NCBI GenBank assembly: GCA_900757485.1
Contig: CAAEOA010000117.1
Location: 1-18,619 of the forward strand
Direction of reading: 5' to 3'
Source of the DNA: Oscillospiraceae bacterium
GTDB lineage: Bacteria > Bacillota > Clostridia > Oscillospirales > Ruminococcaceae
Length of the DNA stretch: 18,619 nucleotides
A program made the position numbers and the translations under genes. The notes beneath the pieces are model-generated. The model saw only the letters and a list, made by a program, of their open reading frames with translations, searched no databases and had not been told where the DNA came from. Of the stretch, positions 1 to 9,511 are shown piece by piece. The first letter of the stretch is position 1. Each line of letters opens with the position of its first letter.

Positions 1-2
1 AT

Positions 3-2129
3 CAGTTGGGCGTTGCGAGCACGAAACACAATTATCCCGAAATTATACGAGCCGATATATTGGACGATTTATTAGATGACATGAATGCCAATGAGGCGAA
101 AGTTTTAAAGGGGCGTTATCGTTTAGTGACGGTAAAAGAACTGCCGTCAGCTCAGCATAGTACTTATTTAAATAAATATACCAAATTGGATAATTTTGAT
201 ACGGCATATATTTTGCGGGATAATTTAAGCAAAAAAGCTCTGAAAGAGATGGAAGAACAATTTCGAAGCGCAGGATATAGCTATAACGATGTGGAAGAAG
301 AAGAGGAGCGGTTTGGAATCAACCGAACCGACACACAAACACCTGCCTTTTTGATTCCGGTCGAATATACGCTCTCAAATGGAGATTTTTTGGCGACTGT
401 ATTGACAGAAAAGATACAGTATACCAAAGGTTATCATTTAACTTCGCTGCGGTTGCTACCATATTTTGGCGCTGCAGGGACAGAGGAGCAAGGATATTTA
501 TTTGTTCCGGACGGTTCCGGTGCATTGATTCGATTGAATCGGGATTCCGGGAACGGCGTACTTTATTCCGGTAGCATTTACGGCGATGATCTGGCAAGAA
601 AAAACACAGCCGGAACCGCTTCTCGCCGACAAATCTATATGCCGGTATTCGGCGTGAATACTACTATTTCTTCTGTAATCGGTATTGTAGAACAGGGGGC
701 TGCAGGAAGCAATATTTATGCCTATACCTCCGGTGTTTATACCGGTTATAACAATATATATGCTTGTTTTGCGCCTCAGATTGCTGATGTTTTATCTTAT
801 GGAGAGGATGCAACTGCTTCTGATACATTGGTATTCCAGCGGGTTAACAGCACACAGCGTTTTGCTGTCCGATATCGTTTTCACAGCGGCGAGGGCGATT
901 ACGTTACTATGGCACAGCTTTATCGTGAATATTTGATTCATACGGGTGCAATTTCTGATACTACATCGGCAGGAAGTTCATTTTATTTGGAATTAACCGG
1001 AGGAATCAATAAAAAAGTAAATGTTATGGGCATTCCATTTTCTACGATGGAGGCGCTTACCACTTTCGAACAAGCGGAGCAGATTTTAACCGAGCTGCAA
1101 AAGAACGGTGTTGATGATATTAATCTGCGTTATATGGGCTGGACAAACAGCGGGTTGAATAATACGCTGTTCCGGAAAGCCAATCCTTTGTCAGCATTAG
1201 GCGGTGCAAGCGAGTTTAAAGCATTGGTCAAGTATACACAGGAGCATGGGGTCGGATTTTATCCGGATGCGGAACTTACCTATGTTTATCAAAATAAAAT
1301 CCTGGACGGATTTTCTCCGTCGAGGCAGGCTGCACGCTTTGTTAATCGACAGGTGGTTTCTCAGACACAGCGCCTGATCTCTACCGGTACGGTGACGGAA
1401 GATGCCGTTACAACAAGCTACACATTAAGCATCAGCCGGTTAGACAATGTGTTGCAGTCATTTTTAAAAGATTATCAAAAATACGGTATTTCCGGTCTTT
1501 CTCTTAAAAGCATCGGTAGTTGTATTTCGGGAGATTATAATGAAGCAAATCCGGTTGATCGGGCACTGGCCATGAACATGCTGAAAGAAAGTATGGAAAA
1601 GCGGGTTGCCGGAAAGTATGATATTTTATCCAATGGGTGTAATGCAGAGTTCTTACCATACACCAAGCAGATAACCGATATGCCGAACGGCAGCAGCGGT
1701 CTTGCCATTACGGATTGTTCCGTTCCGTTTTATCAGATTGCCGTGAGCGGTGCTGTACGCTATACAACAGAAGCGGTAAATATGGCATCTGATTATCAAC
1801 AGAACATATTGAAAGCTTACGAGTATGGTGCATCGCTGTATTGTCGATGGATGTATGCGGATAGTGACAAGCTGCTTAATGTTAACCGTACTGACTTATA
1901 TGCTCTGTCTTATCGTACCTGGTTTAATGATACGACTGCACTCTATCGGGAATATCAGTCCCGCATGGGAGAGATTGCCGGACAGCAAATCGTCGGGCAT
2001 CAGTATATCACTGATTCATTGACCCGCACGGTGTTTGCTAACGGCAAACAAGTGCTTGTTAATTATGGCTCTGAACCGGCTGTTTACAATAATGTGAAAG
2101 TATCAGCGATGTCGGCGAAAATTATTTAG
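3..2129 (+). CDS. DUF5696 domain-containing protein, 5' end cut by window edge
   Basis: The frame is open to the left edge, so the TTG at 6 is probably not the true start and the N-terminus (likely with an export signal) is missing. Numbering from that TTG, DUF5696-type motifs are visible: LLPYFGAAG (about 150-158), GYLFVPDGSGALI (163-175) and YGDDLA (192-197). A region that reads like a TIM-barrel glycosidase follows (LRYMGWTNSG, about 374-383), and the protein ends in a small beta-rich domain containing VLVNYG. Family members are usually found next to CUT1 sugar permeases and are thought to act outside the cell. No activity is established to my knowledge, and I cannot assign catalytic residues. 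The stop lies 15 bases before the next gene, so it is in the same operon. Confident in the family, not in the function. Confidence 0.8.
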   Translation, partial: QLGVASTKHNYPEIIRADILDDLLDDMNANEAKVLKGRYRLVTVKELPSAQHSTYLNKYTKLDNFDTAYILRDNLSKKALKEMEEQFRSAGYSYNDVEEEEERFGINRTDTQTPAFLIPVEYTLSNGDFLATVLTEKIQYTKGYHLTSLRLLPYFGAAGTEEQGYLFVPDGSGALIRLNRDSGNGVLYSGSIYGDDLARKNTAGTASRRQIYMPVFGVNTTISSVIGIVEQGAAGSNIYAYTSGVYTGYNNIYACFAPQIADVLSYGEDATASDTLVFQRVNSTQRFAVRYRFHSGEGDYVTMAQLYREYLIHTGAISDTTSAGSSFYLELTGGINKKVNVMGIPFSTMEALTTFEQAEQILTELQKNGVDDINLRYMGWTNSGLNNTLFRKANPLSALGGASEFKALVKYTQEHGVGFYPDAELTYVYQNKILDGFSPSRQAARFVNRQVVSQTQRLISTGTVTEDAVTTSYTLSISRLDNVLQSFLKDYQKYGISGLSLKSIGSCISGDYNEANPVDRALAMNMLKESMEKRVAGKYDILSNGCNAEFLPYTKQITDMPNGSSGLAITDCSVPFYQIAVSGAVRYTTEAVNMASDYQQNILKAYEYGASLYCRWMYADSDKLLNVNRTDLYALSYRTWFNDTTALYREYQSRMGEIAGQQIVGHQYITDSLTRTVFANGKQVLVNYGSEPAVYNNVKVSAMSAKII

Positions 2130-2144
2130 AAAGGGGACGAAAAC

Positions 2145-3053
2145 TTGGCTGCTAAGAAGCGAAAGCTATCTTCATTGACGAAAAAACAAACGCGGGCAGG
2201 CTATATTTTCGTCCTGCCGGCCATTGTCGGCATCCTTGTGCTGTTTCTGCCGATGATTGGGGAAACGGTTTGGTTTAGTTTGAGCAATGTCAAGGTGACG
2301 CGTACAGGATATACCGCTGTATTTACGGGATTGGATCATTATATCAGCTTATTGAGCACCAATGCTTGGTATCTGCAAAATGCGCTTTCTTCTTTAGGGG
2401 ATATGCTGATTGATTTCTTCTCGGTTATGATTTTCAGTTTTTTTGTGGCAGTGCTATTAAATCAAAAATTTAAAGGCAGAACACTCGGACGTGTCATTTT
2501 TTTCCTTCCGGTTATTTTGTCTACCGGTATTATTGCGACGCTGGATGTTCAGGATACGGTTGTTTCAGCCGTAATTGCCGGAACATCATTAAATATCGGA
2601 ACCAGCTCACTGGGTATGCCGGATATTTACGATATCCTTTCCGTTTTTTCGATGCCTTTGTCTTTATATGAATTTGTGACGGACTTGGTGGAGGGTTTAT
2701 ATTTTATTATTATTTCTTCCGGTGTGCAGATTCTGTTGTTCCTGACTGCACTTCATTCAGTTTCACCCCAGATTTATGAGTCCGCAAAGGTAGAGGGTGC
2801 AACCGGATGGGAGTCTTTTTGGAAAATCACTCTGCCGATGATCAGTCCGGTCATCCAGGTAAACGGTATTTACACGTTAATTGACAGCTGTACCAAATCC
2901 ACTAATGTGATTATGTCACAGGTGTTGAATGATACGATGCAGATGGCGTATTCACAGGCGGCGGCGGAAGCAATCATTTATTTGTTGGCAGTGAGCTTGT
3001 TTATCGGCATCTTTACCGGGATTTCCAATAAGCTTGTCTTTTATCAGGAATGA
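2145..3053 (+). CDS. ABC transporter permease, CUT1 sugar family (MalF/LplB-like)
   Basis: Inner-membrane subunit of a carbohydrate importer. The 302-residue protein starts at TTG 2145, preceded by GAAAGGGGA at a suitable distance; no upstream ATG fits better. It has a basic N-terminus (AAKKRKLSSLTKK) and about six hydrophobic segments, near residues 19-46, 80-106, 115-133, 182-206, 230-248 and 272-296. The EAA loop that docks on the ATPase is at about 211-231 (ESAKVEGATGWESFWKITLP). The segment between the third and fourth membrane spans is long (about 50 residues), as in the LplB/YtcP-like branch. It overlaps the hydrophobic-rich start region of the next permease frame, which points to translational coupling. 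No ATPase is encoded nearby; CUT1 systems in Firmicutes commonly share an MsmX-type ATPase encoded elsewhere. Substrate unknown, presumably an oligosaccharide. Confidence 0.92.
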   Translation: MAAKKRKLSSLTKKQTRAGYIFVLPAIVGILVLFLPMIGETVWFSLSNVKVTRTGYTAVFTGLDHYISLLSTNAWYLQNALSSLGDMLIDFFSVMIFSFFVAVLLNQKFKGRTLGRVIFFLPVILSTGIIATLDVQDTVVSAVIAGTSLNIGTSSLGMPDIYDILSVFSMPLSLYEFVTDLVEGLYFIIISSGVQILLFLTALHSVSPQIYESAKVEGATGWESFWKITLPMISPVIQVNGIYTLIDSCTKSTNVIMSQVLNDTMQMAYSQAAAEAIIYLLAVSLFIGIFTGISNKLVFYQE

Positions 3054-3063
3054 GGTGACCGAG

Positions 3064-3969
3064 ATGGAACAAAAGCAACTATGGAAGCAAAAGCTGAATT
3101 TATATCGAACCGGAAACTTTTGTTGGAGCATTATCCGCGGAGTACTGATTATCGGATTGTGTTTTTCGATTCTACTTCCGATTATCATAAAAGTTTTGCA
3201 GGGCTTTATGTCAGAAGCGGATTTGCTGGATCCGACTGTTTCTGTTTATCCAAGGGAATGGAGCACTTATTTTTATCGTCATACTTATGAATTGATACAA
3301 TATCCGGTATCGGCATGGCACAGCTTTTATATTGCTTTGCTGACTTCGGCAGTGCAGGCCATTATCTGTCCCATGATCGGATATGGGTTAGCAAGGTTTC
3401 ATTTTAAAGGAAGAAAACTTTTATTCGGTCTGATTGTTGCAACTATTTTGGTTCCTCCGCAGCTATACAGTACCTCGCTTTATTTAAAATTTCGTTTTTT
3501 CGGTGTTTTCGGTTTGGAAGTTTCAACGATTGATACGATCATTCCGTTTTTAATACTCTCTGTTTGCGGATTGGGATTTAAGAATGGCTTGTATATCTAT
3601 TTGTTGCGGCAATTTTTTCGAGGAATGCCGCGGGAATTGGAAGAAGCTGCTTATATTGACGGTTACGGACCGATACAGACGTTTTTCAGAATCATGCTGC
3701 CTAATGCGCGCAATATGCTGGTAACGGTTTTAACCCTGTCTTTTTCCTGGCAGTGGACAGACGTGTTTTACTCTACGCTTTTTAATCAAAGCACCAAAAC
3801 GCTTCCATTAGCAATTTTAAATAATATCACACAAATTGATGCAATGGATCAGTACGTTATATTGCGAAATACAGCTGGTATATTAACCTTGATACCGCTT
3901 TTGATTATTTTTGCAATTGCTCAGAAACAACTTATCAGCGGTATTGAACGAAGCGGTATTGTCGGTTGA
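3064..3969 (+). CDS. ABC transporter permease, CUT1 sugar family (MalG-like)
   Basis: Second membrane subunit of the importer, 301 residues from ATG 3064. I chose this start because TGAGGTGA ends six bases before it and contains the stop of the preceding permease. The in-frame TTG at 3034 has no comparable site. Hydrophobic segments lie near residues 21-47, 88-110, 118-136, 155-180, 215-233 and 270-290. The EAA loop is at about 193-213 (EEAAYIDGYGPIQTFFRIML), the best conserved signature. It pairs with the upstream permease to form the channel. The cognate solute-binding protein would be expected upstream of the window. The 54-base gap to the glycosidase has no terminator, so these genes are probably one transcript. 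Confidence 0.92.
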   Translation: MEQKQLWKQKLNLYRTGNFCWSIIRGVLIIGLCFSILLPIIIKVLQGFMSEADLLDPTVSVYPREWSTYFYRHTYELIQYPVSAWHSFYIALLTSAVQAIICPMIGYGLARFHFKGRKLLFGLIVATILVPPQLYSTSLYLKFRFFGVFGLEVSTIDTIIPFLILSVCGLGFKNGLYIYLLRQFFRGMPRELEEAAYIDGYGPIQTFFRIMLPNARNMLVTVLTLSFSWQWTDVFYSTLFNQSTKTLPLAILNNITQIDAMDQYVILRNTAGILTLIPLLIIFAIAQKQLISGIERSGIVG

Positions 3970-4023
3970 TATTGCGGGAATAAAATAGTTCGCAAAAGCC
4001 TGCGATGGAAGGTGAATATTGAC

Positions 4024-6312
4024 ATGATTAAGAAGGAATTAAACAAATTTAAATTAAATGCTTTTTATCCGAATGCCGCGGTGCTCAACTACAGTGTGGA
4101 AACCGGTGGGAGACAAATGGGGATTTTTGATTGGATGGAAGCACAGGTCCCGGGAAGCGTTTATTCCAATCTGTTGCGCAATGGGGTGATTAAGGATCCC
4201 TTTTATGATATGAACAGTATGGATTGTGAGTGGGTGCCGGAACGGTGGTGGATTTATCGTACTGATTTTCATATTGAAAAAAAAGCGAACAGGCATTATC
4301 GTCTGAATTGCCAGGGAATTGATTATAAATCCAGCATTTATCTGAATGATGTGAAACTTGGAACAAGTGAGAATATGCACGTTCCTTTTAAGGCGATAAT
4401 TGATGACAGATTGCAGGAAAATAATTTGCTGGAGATTCAGCTGGAAAATGCACCGCAGGAACATGGTCAGATCGGATACACTTCACAGACGAGAACACAA
4501 AAATCACGTTTTAATTATAAGTGGGATTGGTGCGTTCGAATGGTCGGCATGGGAGTAGACCGTCCGGTTTATGTGGAAGAATTCGGGGCGACGGCAATCG
4601 AATATTTAAATATTCGTCAAAAGCAACTTGCAGACGGTAGCTATCAATTAGAGACAGATGCGGAGTTGTTGGGGTTTGAAGCGTCTAAGCAGGTAGTAAC
4701 CTTTTGCTTAGAAAGAAATGAAGAAGTGACGGCATCGGCACAGTCAGAAGTCGATATTGAACAGGGAGAAAATCACGTCACGGCTGTTCTGACCATTCGT
4801 CAGCCCGAATTCTGGTGGCCTAACGGGCACGGGGATCAACCTTTGTATCGCCTGTGCATCACAGTATCTGCACCGGACGGAATGATATCTGATACCAAGA
4901 GCTATACTGTTGGTTTGCGGCAGCTGTCTTATATTCAGGCAGATCATGCGGGAAAAGATGCATTCCCATATAGTGTGAAAGTAAACGGAAAGCGAATTTA
5001 TTTAAAAGGAGTCAATCTGACTCCGTTGGAAATGCAACGGGGTGACGTAACGGAAGAGCGAATCAATACAATGATGGAAAGAATCCGCACAGCAAATGTC
5101 AATCTGGTAAGAATCTGGGGCGGCGGATATATTGAGTGCGACGCATTGTATGAAGCGTGTAACCGCCTGGGAATCATGGTATGGCAGGAATTTATTCAGA
5201 GTAGCTCGGGAATTGATAATGTTCCGTCTAAGCAGGAAAGCTTTTTAAATCAGTTGTCAGAAACAGCTACCGAAGCGGTAAAGCGGCTGCAAACACATCC
5301 TGCCTTGATTATATACAGCGGCGGAAATGAACTGTGTGATATCAACGGAACGCCAAGCACGTTTTCGGATTCTAATATTGCCATGTTGCGGGATATCGTG
5401 AAAAAGTATGATGATAGATTAATGCTTCCTACCTCGGCGTCGGGTCCCAATGAATTTCTTTGTATTGACCAGCCGGGACAAAATCACGATGTGCATGGAC
5501 CTTGGAAATACGGAGGTGTGACAGAGCATTATCATCTTTACAATTGTTCAGACAGTCAGCTTCATAGTGAATTCGGAGTTGACGGAATGAATAACATGAC
5601 GGTATTCGAACGCTATATTTCACCCGAGCATCATAGAGTGACTTGCATGGAAGAAGATATTGTTTGGCGCCATCATGGGGAATGGTGGGACACTTGGCAT
5701 CGAGATACCGAGATATTCGGGGCGTTTGTCCCTTCCGATTTGCAGGATTTCATCGCCTGCAGCCAATATATTCAGGGGGAAGGACTGCGGTACGCTTTGG
5801 AAGCCAATCGCCGCCGTGCCTTTGAAAATTGCGGAAGTATTATTTGGCAGTATAATGAGCCCTATCCTAATGTGTCGGGAACCAATTTGGAGGATTATTT
5901 CGGGAAAACCAAAATGGCTTATCAGTTTGTAAAAGATTCATTCCGGTTACGCAGTCCGTCTTTGCGTTATGACAAATTAATTTGGAATCCGAATGAAGAG
6001 GTACAGGCGTCAGCTTACATATCAAATGATCTTTCCGATTTTAACGCAGCACTGACAATCCGAATTACGGATTGGGAAGGAAACCTCCTGTATGAAACAG
6101 ATGCAGAGACGATGGTACAGGAAAACAGTAGTTGCAAGGTAAATGATGTGATTTTTCATATGCCGCAGCAAGGTGCTACAGTTATAGAACTTGTTTTGTC
6201 AGATCGGGTGCATCAATATTTATCCAGATATTTATTGTTTGTAAAAAATAAAGAGGGGTTTGCAGATCGAAAAATCGCCATTTCAGAATATAACCGCATA
6301 CAGTTATGTTGA
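4024..6312 (+). CDS. Glycoside hydrolase family 2 protein, beta-mannosidase-like, cytoplasmic
   Basis: Predicted retaining exo-glycosidase that would cleave sugars imported by the adjacent transporter. There is no signal peptide, so it acts in the cytoplasm. It is 762 residues from ATG 4024 (GGAAGGTG lies about ten bases upstream; GTG 4012 is an alternative four codons earlier, but overlaps that site). The order is: N-terminal jelly-roll sugar-binding domain with WVPERWWIYRTDF (about 70-82), an Ig-like domain ending near FWWPNGHG (264-270), a TIM barrel, and a C-terminal beta domain. The likely acid/base is Glu436 in YSGGNEL and the likely nucleophile Glu516 in LHSEFGVDG; WQYNEPYP follows at about 608-615, matching the WQxND-type motif of beta-mannosidases. 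It is somewhat short for a beta-mannosidase (usually 820-880). GH2 is certain enough; beta-mannosidase specificity is only the nearest guess. Confidence 0.88.
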   Translation: MIKKELNKFKLNAFYPNAAVLNYSVETGGRQMGIFDWMEAQVPGSVYSNLLRNGVIKDPFYDMNSMDCEWVPERWWIYRTDFHIEKKANRHYRLNCQGIDYKSSIYLNDVKLGTSENMHVPFKAIIDDRLQENNLLEIQLENAPQEHGQIGYTSQTRTQKSRFNYKWDWCVRMVGMGVDRPVYVEEFGATAIEYLNIRQKQLADGSYQLETDAELLGFEASKQVVTFCLERNEEVTASAQSEVDIEQGENHVTAVLTIRQPEFWWPNGHGDQPLYRLCITVSAPDGMISDTKSYTVGLRQLSYIQADHAGKDAFPYSVKVNGKRIYLKGVNLTPLEMQRGDVTEERINTMMERIRTANVNLVRIWGGGYIECDALYEACNRLGIMVWQEFIQSSSGIDNVPSKQESFLNQLSETATEAVKRLQTHPALIIYSGGNELCDINGTPSTFSDSNIAMLRDIVKKYDDRLMLPTSASGPNEFLCIDQPGQNHDVHGPWKYGGVTEHYHLYNCSDSQLHSEFGVDGMNNMTVFERYISPEHHRVTCMEEDIVWRHHGEWWDTWHRDTEIFGAFVPSDLQDFIACSQYIQGEGLRYALEANRRRAFENCGSIIWQYNEPYPNVSGTNLEDYFGKTKMAYQFVKDSFRLRSPSLRYDKLIWNPNEEVQASAYISNDLSDFNAALTIRITDWEGNLLYETDAETMVQENSSCKVNDVIFHMPQQGATVIELVLSDRVHQYLSRYLLFVKNKEGFADRKIAISEYNRIQLC

Positions 6313-6352
6313 GAACAGTTGAGATATATTTGAAAAAGGAAGGAATGAAATT

Positions 6353-9298
6353 ATGGGAAAAAGCGCATTTTTGGACAGTGTGGGTCAGTTCTTCAAAAAG
6401 AACTATCTCGCAGTAGCGATTTTCGGAGCGATATTGATCATTGCAGTGGTCGGTATCATCTTGATTGTATCGTCTTTATCCCCAAAGGCTCCGGTTTCAA
6501 CAGGTGACGTTTCCGGCTTGTCTTCCATGCAAGAGGATAACGCATCGACGGATAACGGAGAAAGTATGATTACATCAGAGGATGTGAGTGAGATGAATTC
6601 TAATGGAACAGCGGGCGGCAGCCAAGCAAGTCGTCCCGGCGGCAATCAAATCAAACCGCCAACGACATCGGACACGACTACGGTCAATCCGTCCAATCCG
6701 ACAGTAAAACTTCCCAATCCGGTTACCCATGACAGCAGTGACAGCGGAAAAACGCCAAAAACAGTATTGCGCCAGACAGCTTATCAAGGCTATGAAACAT
6801 TGGTAACCGCTTGTACGGTACAGAATTTTGGCGCAAAAGCAGACGGTAAAACCGACAGCACACAAGCGTTCCAAAAAGCATTGGATTATGTGAATGAGCT
6901 GGGCGGTGGTGCAGTATTTGTACCTGCGGGACAATATGTAATCAAAGGCGGACTGACGGTATATGAGTCTTGCAGCCTGGTGGGTGAATGGTATAATCCG
7001 AATACAGAGGCCTCCAAAATAGCAAACGGAACGATTCTGTTAGCTTACGGTGACAAAGGGAAAGCAAACGGCACACCGCTTTTAAAGGTTGCAAACGGTT
7101 CTGCGGTGATCGGCATTACGGTCTATTACCCGGAGCAGAGCGCGACGTCGCCGGTTGCATACCCGGTTACCATGCAGGCGACTGATTGTGTCGGAAGTAA
7201 TAACAGCGGATATCCGACCATGAAATACTCCACTTTGGTTAACCCATACCGCGGTGTCAATTTCGGGCCGACCTGGAATGAACTGGGTGTTTTGGAACAT
7301 GTTTACATGACTCCGCTTGAGATAGGAGTATATGTAAATATGACAACCGATATCGGCAGAATTGAAAATCTTTATATTTCGGCAGATTATTACAGCAAGT
7401 TTGCTTCCGGAGTGGATAAAGACAAACTGATTTCCTATATGAAAAGTAAAGTAGTCGGGTTGGAGCTGCTGCGTTCAGACTGGCAGTATCTCTATCAATC
7501 CGAGATTAAAGATGTAAATATTGGAATTAAATTTTCCCGGGCGCTTGGCGCAGGAGCAGTGGACTCCTGTAACTCTCAAATGTACGATTTAAAGATTTCC
7601 AACTCTACTTATGGACTTTATTTTACATACAACAAGACCTTTAACATTTTCACAAAAGTGAATATCTCTACCGATAAAGAATGTATATTACTGCAGAAAG
7701 GCTTCAGCGGTTCGGTTTCATTGAACACCGCTACCCTGAGCAGTAAAAACAGCAGCTGTATTGTTTCCAATTCGGCAAGCACCGGAGCAGTCAGCTTGAT
7801 GGACAGCACGTTGGCAAGCTGGAAAACCGGTGCATATGCGATCAATTCCTCCGGCGGCGGTATTCAGCTTGACAATTGCAAGGCAACCGGAAAAGGAACG
7901 ACTGTTATGCTCGGACAGGGCACAACCGGCGGCGTCATTAATAATTGCTCCAATGTTACGGTTAATAATAAAATTGGCAGTAAAGCAGCAATCAGCACCG
8001 GAAAATACGCAGCGGCAAATTATGTATCCCAGGTTCCTGAGAATCTGAAAGGTAGCTGTGCCGGCGTGTCGGGATTGCAGATGATCAATGTGAAGGATCG
8101 AGGCGCAGACAGTACCGGAAAAACCGATGTAACCGGTATTTTCCAAAAGGCATTGAATGATCTTGCTAAGACGGGCGGCGTAGTATACGTACCGGCAGGT
8201 CAATATTTGTTAAATGGCACACTGACCATTCCTACCGGAGTAGAACTGCGGGGAGTTTCTTTGACAGGTCATCACAGTAATGCGTTAGGCAGTGTTTTAT
8301 ATACCACCAACGGTAAGGGAAATGAGAATGCCACCGCATTTATTACCCTGAAAGAAAAATCAGGTGTACGCGGATTGACGATATGGTATCCTACTCAGAA
8401 TGTGAATACGCCGGTGAAGTATCCTTACGCTATTTCCGCTACGGCGAAAAATGTATGGGTAGTAGACATGACAGTCGGCAACGGTTGGAAAGGGTTATAT
8501 CTGGGGGCGAACAGCGGAGGACACTATGTGTCTTATTATGCTGGATTCTGTTTTGCCAATGATATTTATGTAGACGGCAGCAACACAACCGGATACATCT
8601 CTAATACACATACTAATCCGCATTTTTACGGACGTACCCCCTCTTCTTTGCAGGGAGGCAATCCGGGAGACTTCGGTGCCTTGTTGGGTAAAACCGACGG
8701 CACAAAACAAGGATCGGTTATTTTGGGCAGTACCTCCAACGAGGTTTTGTTTAACAACTTTAACTATCGCGGGGGAATTGGTCTGAAAATAGTCGGGGAC
8801 AACTTTAAAGGAGTTCTCGTGGGATGCGGATATGACGGTGTTGGAAAAGGACTTGTGGTCAACAATACCGGAAAACAGATTTTAATGGTAAATTTCCAAA
8901 GTGATTTGGTTCCGGTTGATCCGCATTATATGGTAATGGAAAACGGTAATATGGTCTTTATTAATTCGGGATTTTCAGCTTATAACTTTACTCCTGCGGG
9001 AGGAATGATGATTAATAAAGGGAAAGCGGAAATTCGACAGATTCGTATTGGCGCCAGCGCGAACGCCAGCGGTGCAGTCTCGGTGGGACAAAATGCCGAA
9101 CTTACGTTAGGAGGAGCTATATTCAGCCACACCGGACCGTTGAACAGCACCAGCACAGACTTCACTCAGCAAAAGGCTGATGAGGTGATTGATATTATCA
9201 GCGCAAGCAGTAAGCTTAAGGTCACGTCTGTCTTCGGAAAGTGGTTTATCAGCGTGCAAGGCGTTTCGGATACGACCAACATTAAGTCTTACAGCTAA
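6353..9298 (+). CDS. Membrane-anchored protein with two pectate-lyase-3-type beta-helix units
   Basis: A 981-residue protein from ATG 6353 with AAAGGAAGG eight bases upstream. Residues 1-18 carry lysines, 19-42 form one membrane helix, and 43-140 are a Ser/Thr/Pro/Asn/Gly-rich linker, so the bulk should face outward. The ectodomain opens with QNFGAKADGKTDSTQAFQKA (about 157-176) and FVPAGQYVIKGGLTV (189-203). The same pattern returns about 420 residues later: DRGADSTGKTDVTGIFQKAL (582-601) and YVPAGQYLLNGTLTI (612-626). This is the start signature of Pectate_lyase_3 (PF12708) right-handed beta-helices, found in polysaccharide lyases, hydrolases and phage depolymerases. I cannot identify catalytic residues; it may degrade or only bind a glycan. 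It follows the GH2 gene by 40 bases. Many repeats are Asn/Gly/Thr-rich, as expected of stacked coils. Confidence 0.85.
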   Translation: MGKSAFLDSVGQFFKKNYLAVAIFGAILIIAVVGIILIVSSLSPKAPVSTGDVSGLSSMQEDNASTDNGESMITSEDVSEMNSNGTAGGSQASRPGGNQIKPPTTSDTTTVNPSNPTVKLPNPVTHDSSDSGKTPKTVLRQTAYQGYETLVTACTVQNFGAKADGKTDSTQAFQKALDYVNELGGGAVFVPAGQYVIKGGLTVYESCSLVGEWYNPNTEASKIANGTILLAYGDKGKANGTPLLKVANGSAVIGITVYYPEQSATSPVAYPVTMQATDCVGSNNSGYPTMKYSTLVNPYRGVNFGPTWNELGVLEHVYMTPLEIGVYVNMTTDIGRIENLYISADYYSKFASGVDKDKLISYMKSKVVGLELLRSDWQYLYQSEIKDVNIGIKFSRALGAGAVDSCNSQMYDLKISNSTYGLYFTYNKTFNIFTKVNISTDKECILLQKGFSGSVSLNTATLSSKNSSCIVSNSASTGAVSLMDSTLASWKTGAYAINSSGGGIQLDNCKATGKGTTVMLGQGTTGGVINNCSNVTVNNKIGSKAAISTGKYAAANYVSQVPENLKGSCAGVSGLQMINVKDRGADSTGKTDVTGIFQKALNDLAKTGGVVYVPAGQYLLNGTLTIPTGVELRGVSLTGHHSNALGSVLYTTNGKGNENATAFITLKEKSGVRGLTIWYPTQNVNTPVKYPYAISATAKNVWVVDMTVGNGWKGLYLGANSGGHYVSYYAGFCFANDIYVDGSNTTGYISNTHTNPHFYGRTPSSLQGGNPGDFGALLGKTDGTKQGSVILGSTSNEVLFNNFNYRGGIGLKIVGDNFKGVLVGCGYDGVGKGLVVNNTGKQILMVNFQSDLVPVDPHYMVMENGNMVFINSGFSAYNFTPAGGMMINKGKAEIRQIRIGASANASGAVSVGQNAELTLGGAIFSHTGPLNSTSTDFTQQKADEVIDIISASSKLKVTSVFGKWFISVQGVSDTTNIKSYS

Positions 9299-9511
9299 TC
9301 AGTTTCGTTTCTGTTTTCCCATGCTTCAGAAAAAGTATGGGACAGGATAAATAGCTTTAGTCCGGTTGCGGCATTATATAATGATGGTATTACCGTAACC
9401 AATTTTCCAATTTTGCTTACTGAACATAAAGGCATGAAACACTTTTATGTAACGCACTGCATTCAAAAATAACAGGTAAAAAAACAAACTAAAAAAGGAA
9501 TGGGGATTCAT
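9299..9511 (+). other. Intergenic region between the two surface-protein genes
   Basis: The 213-base gap holds no convincing gene. A hairpin at 9318-9341 (CCCATGCTT / AAGTATGGG, one G-U pair, six-base loop) has no T-run after it and is a poor terminator. A TATAAT at 9377-9382 lacks a good -35 box, so a promoter for the downstream gene is possible but unproven. The frame of the upstream gene stays open after its TAA for 57 further codons, to TAA 9470-9472. Confidence 0.5.

Noticed and set aside
9318..9341. Hairpin after the beta-helix gene as a terminator
   Set aside because: The stem is only nine pairs with one G-U and is followed by GACAGGATAAATAG rather than a T-run.
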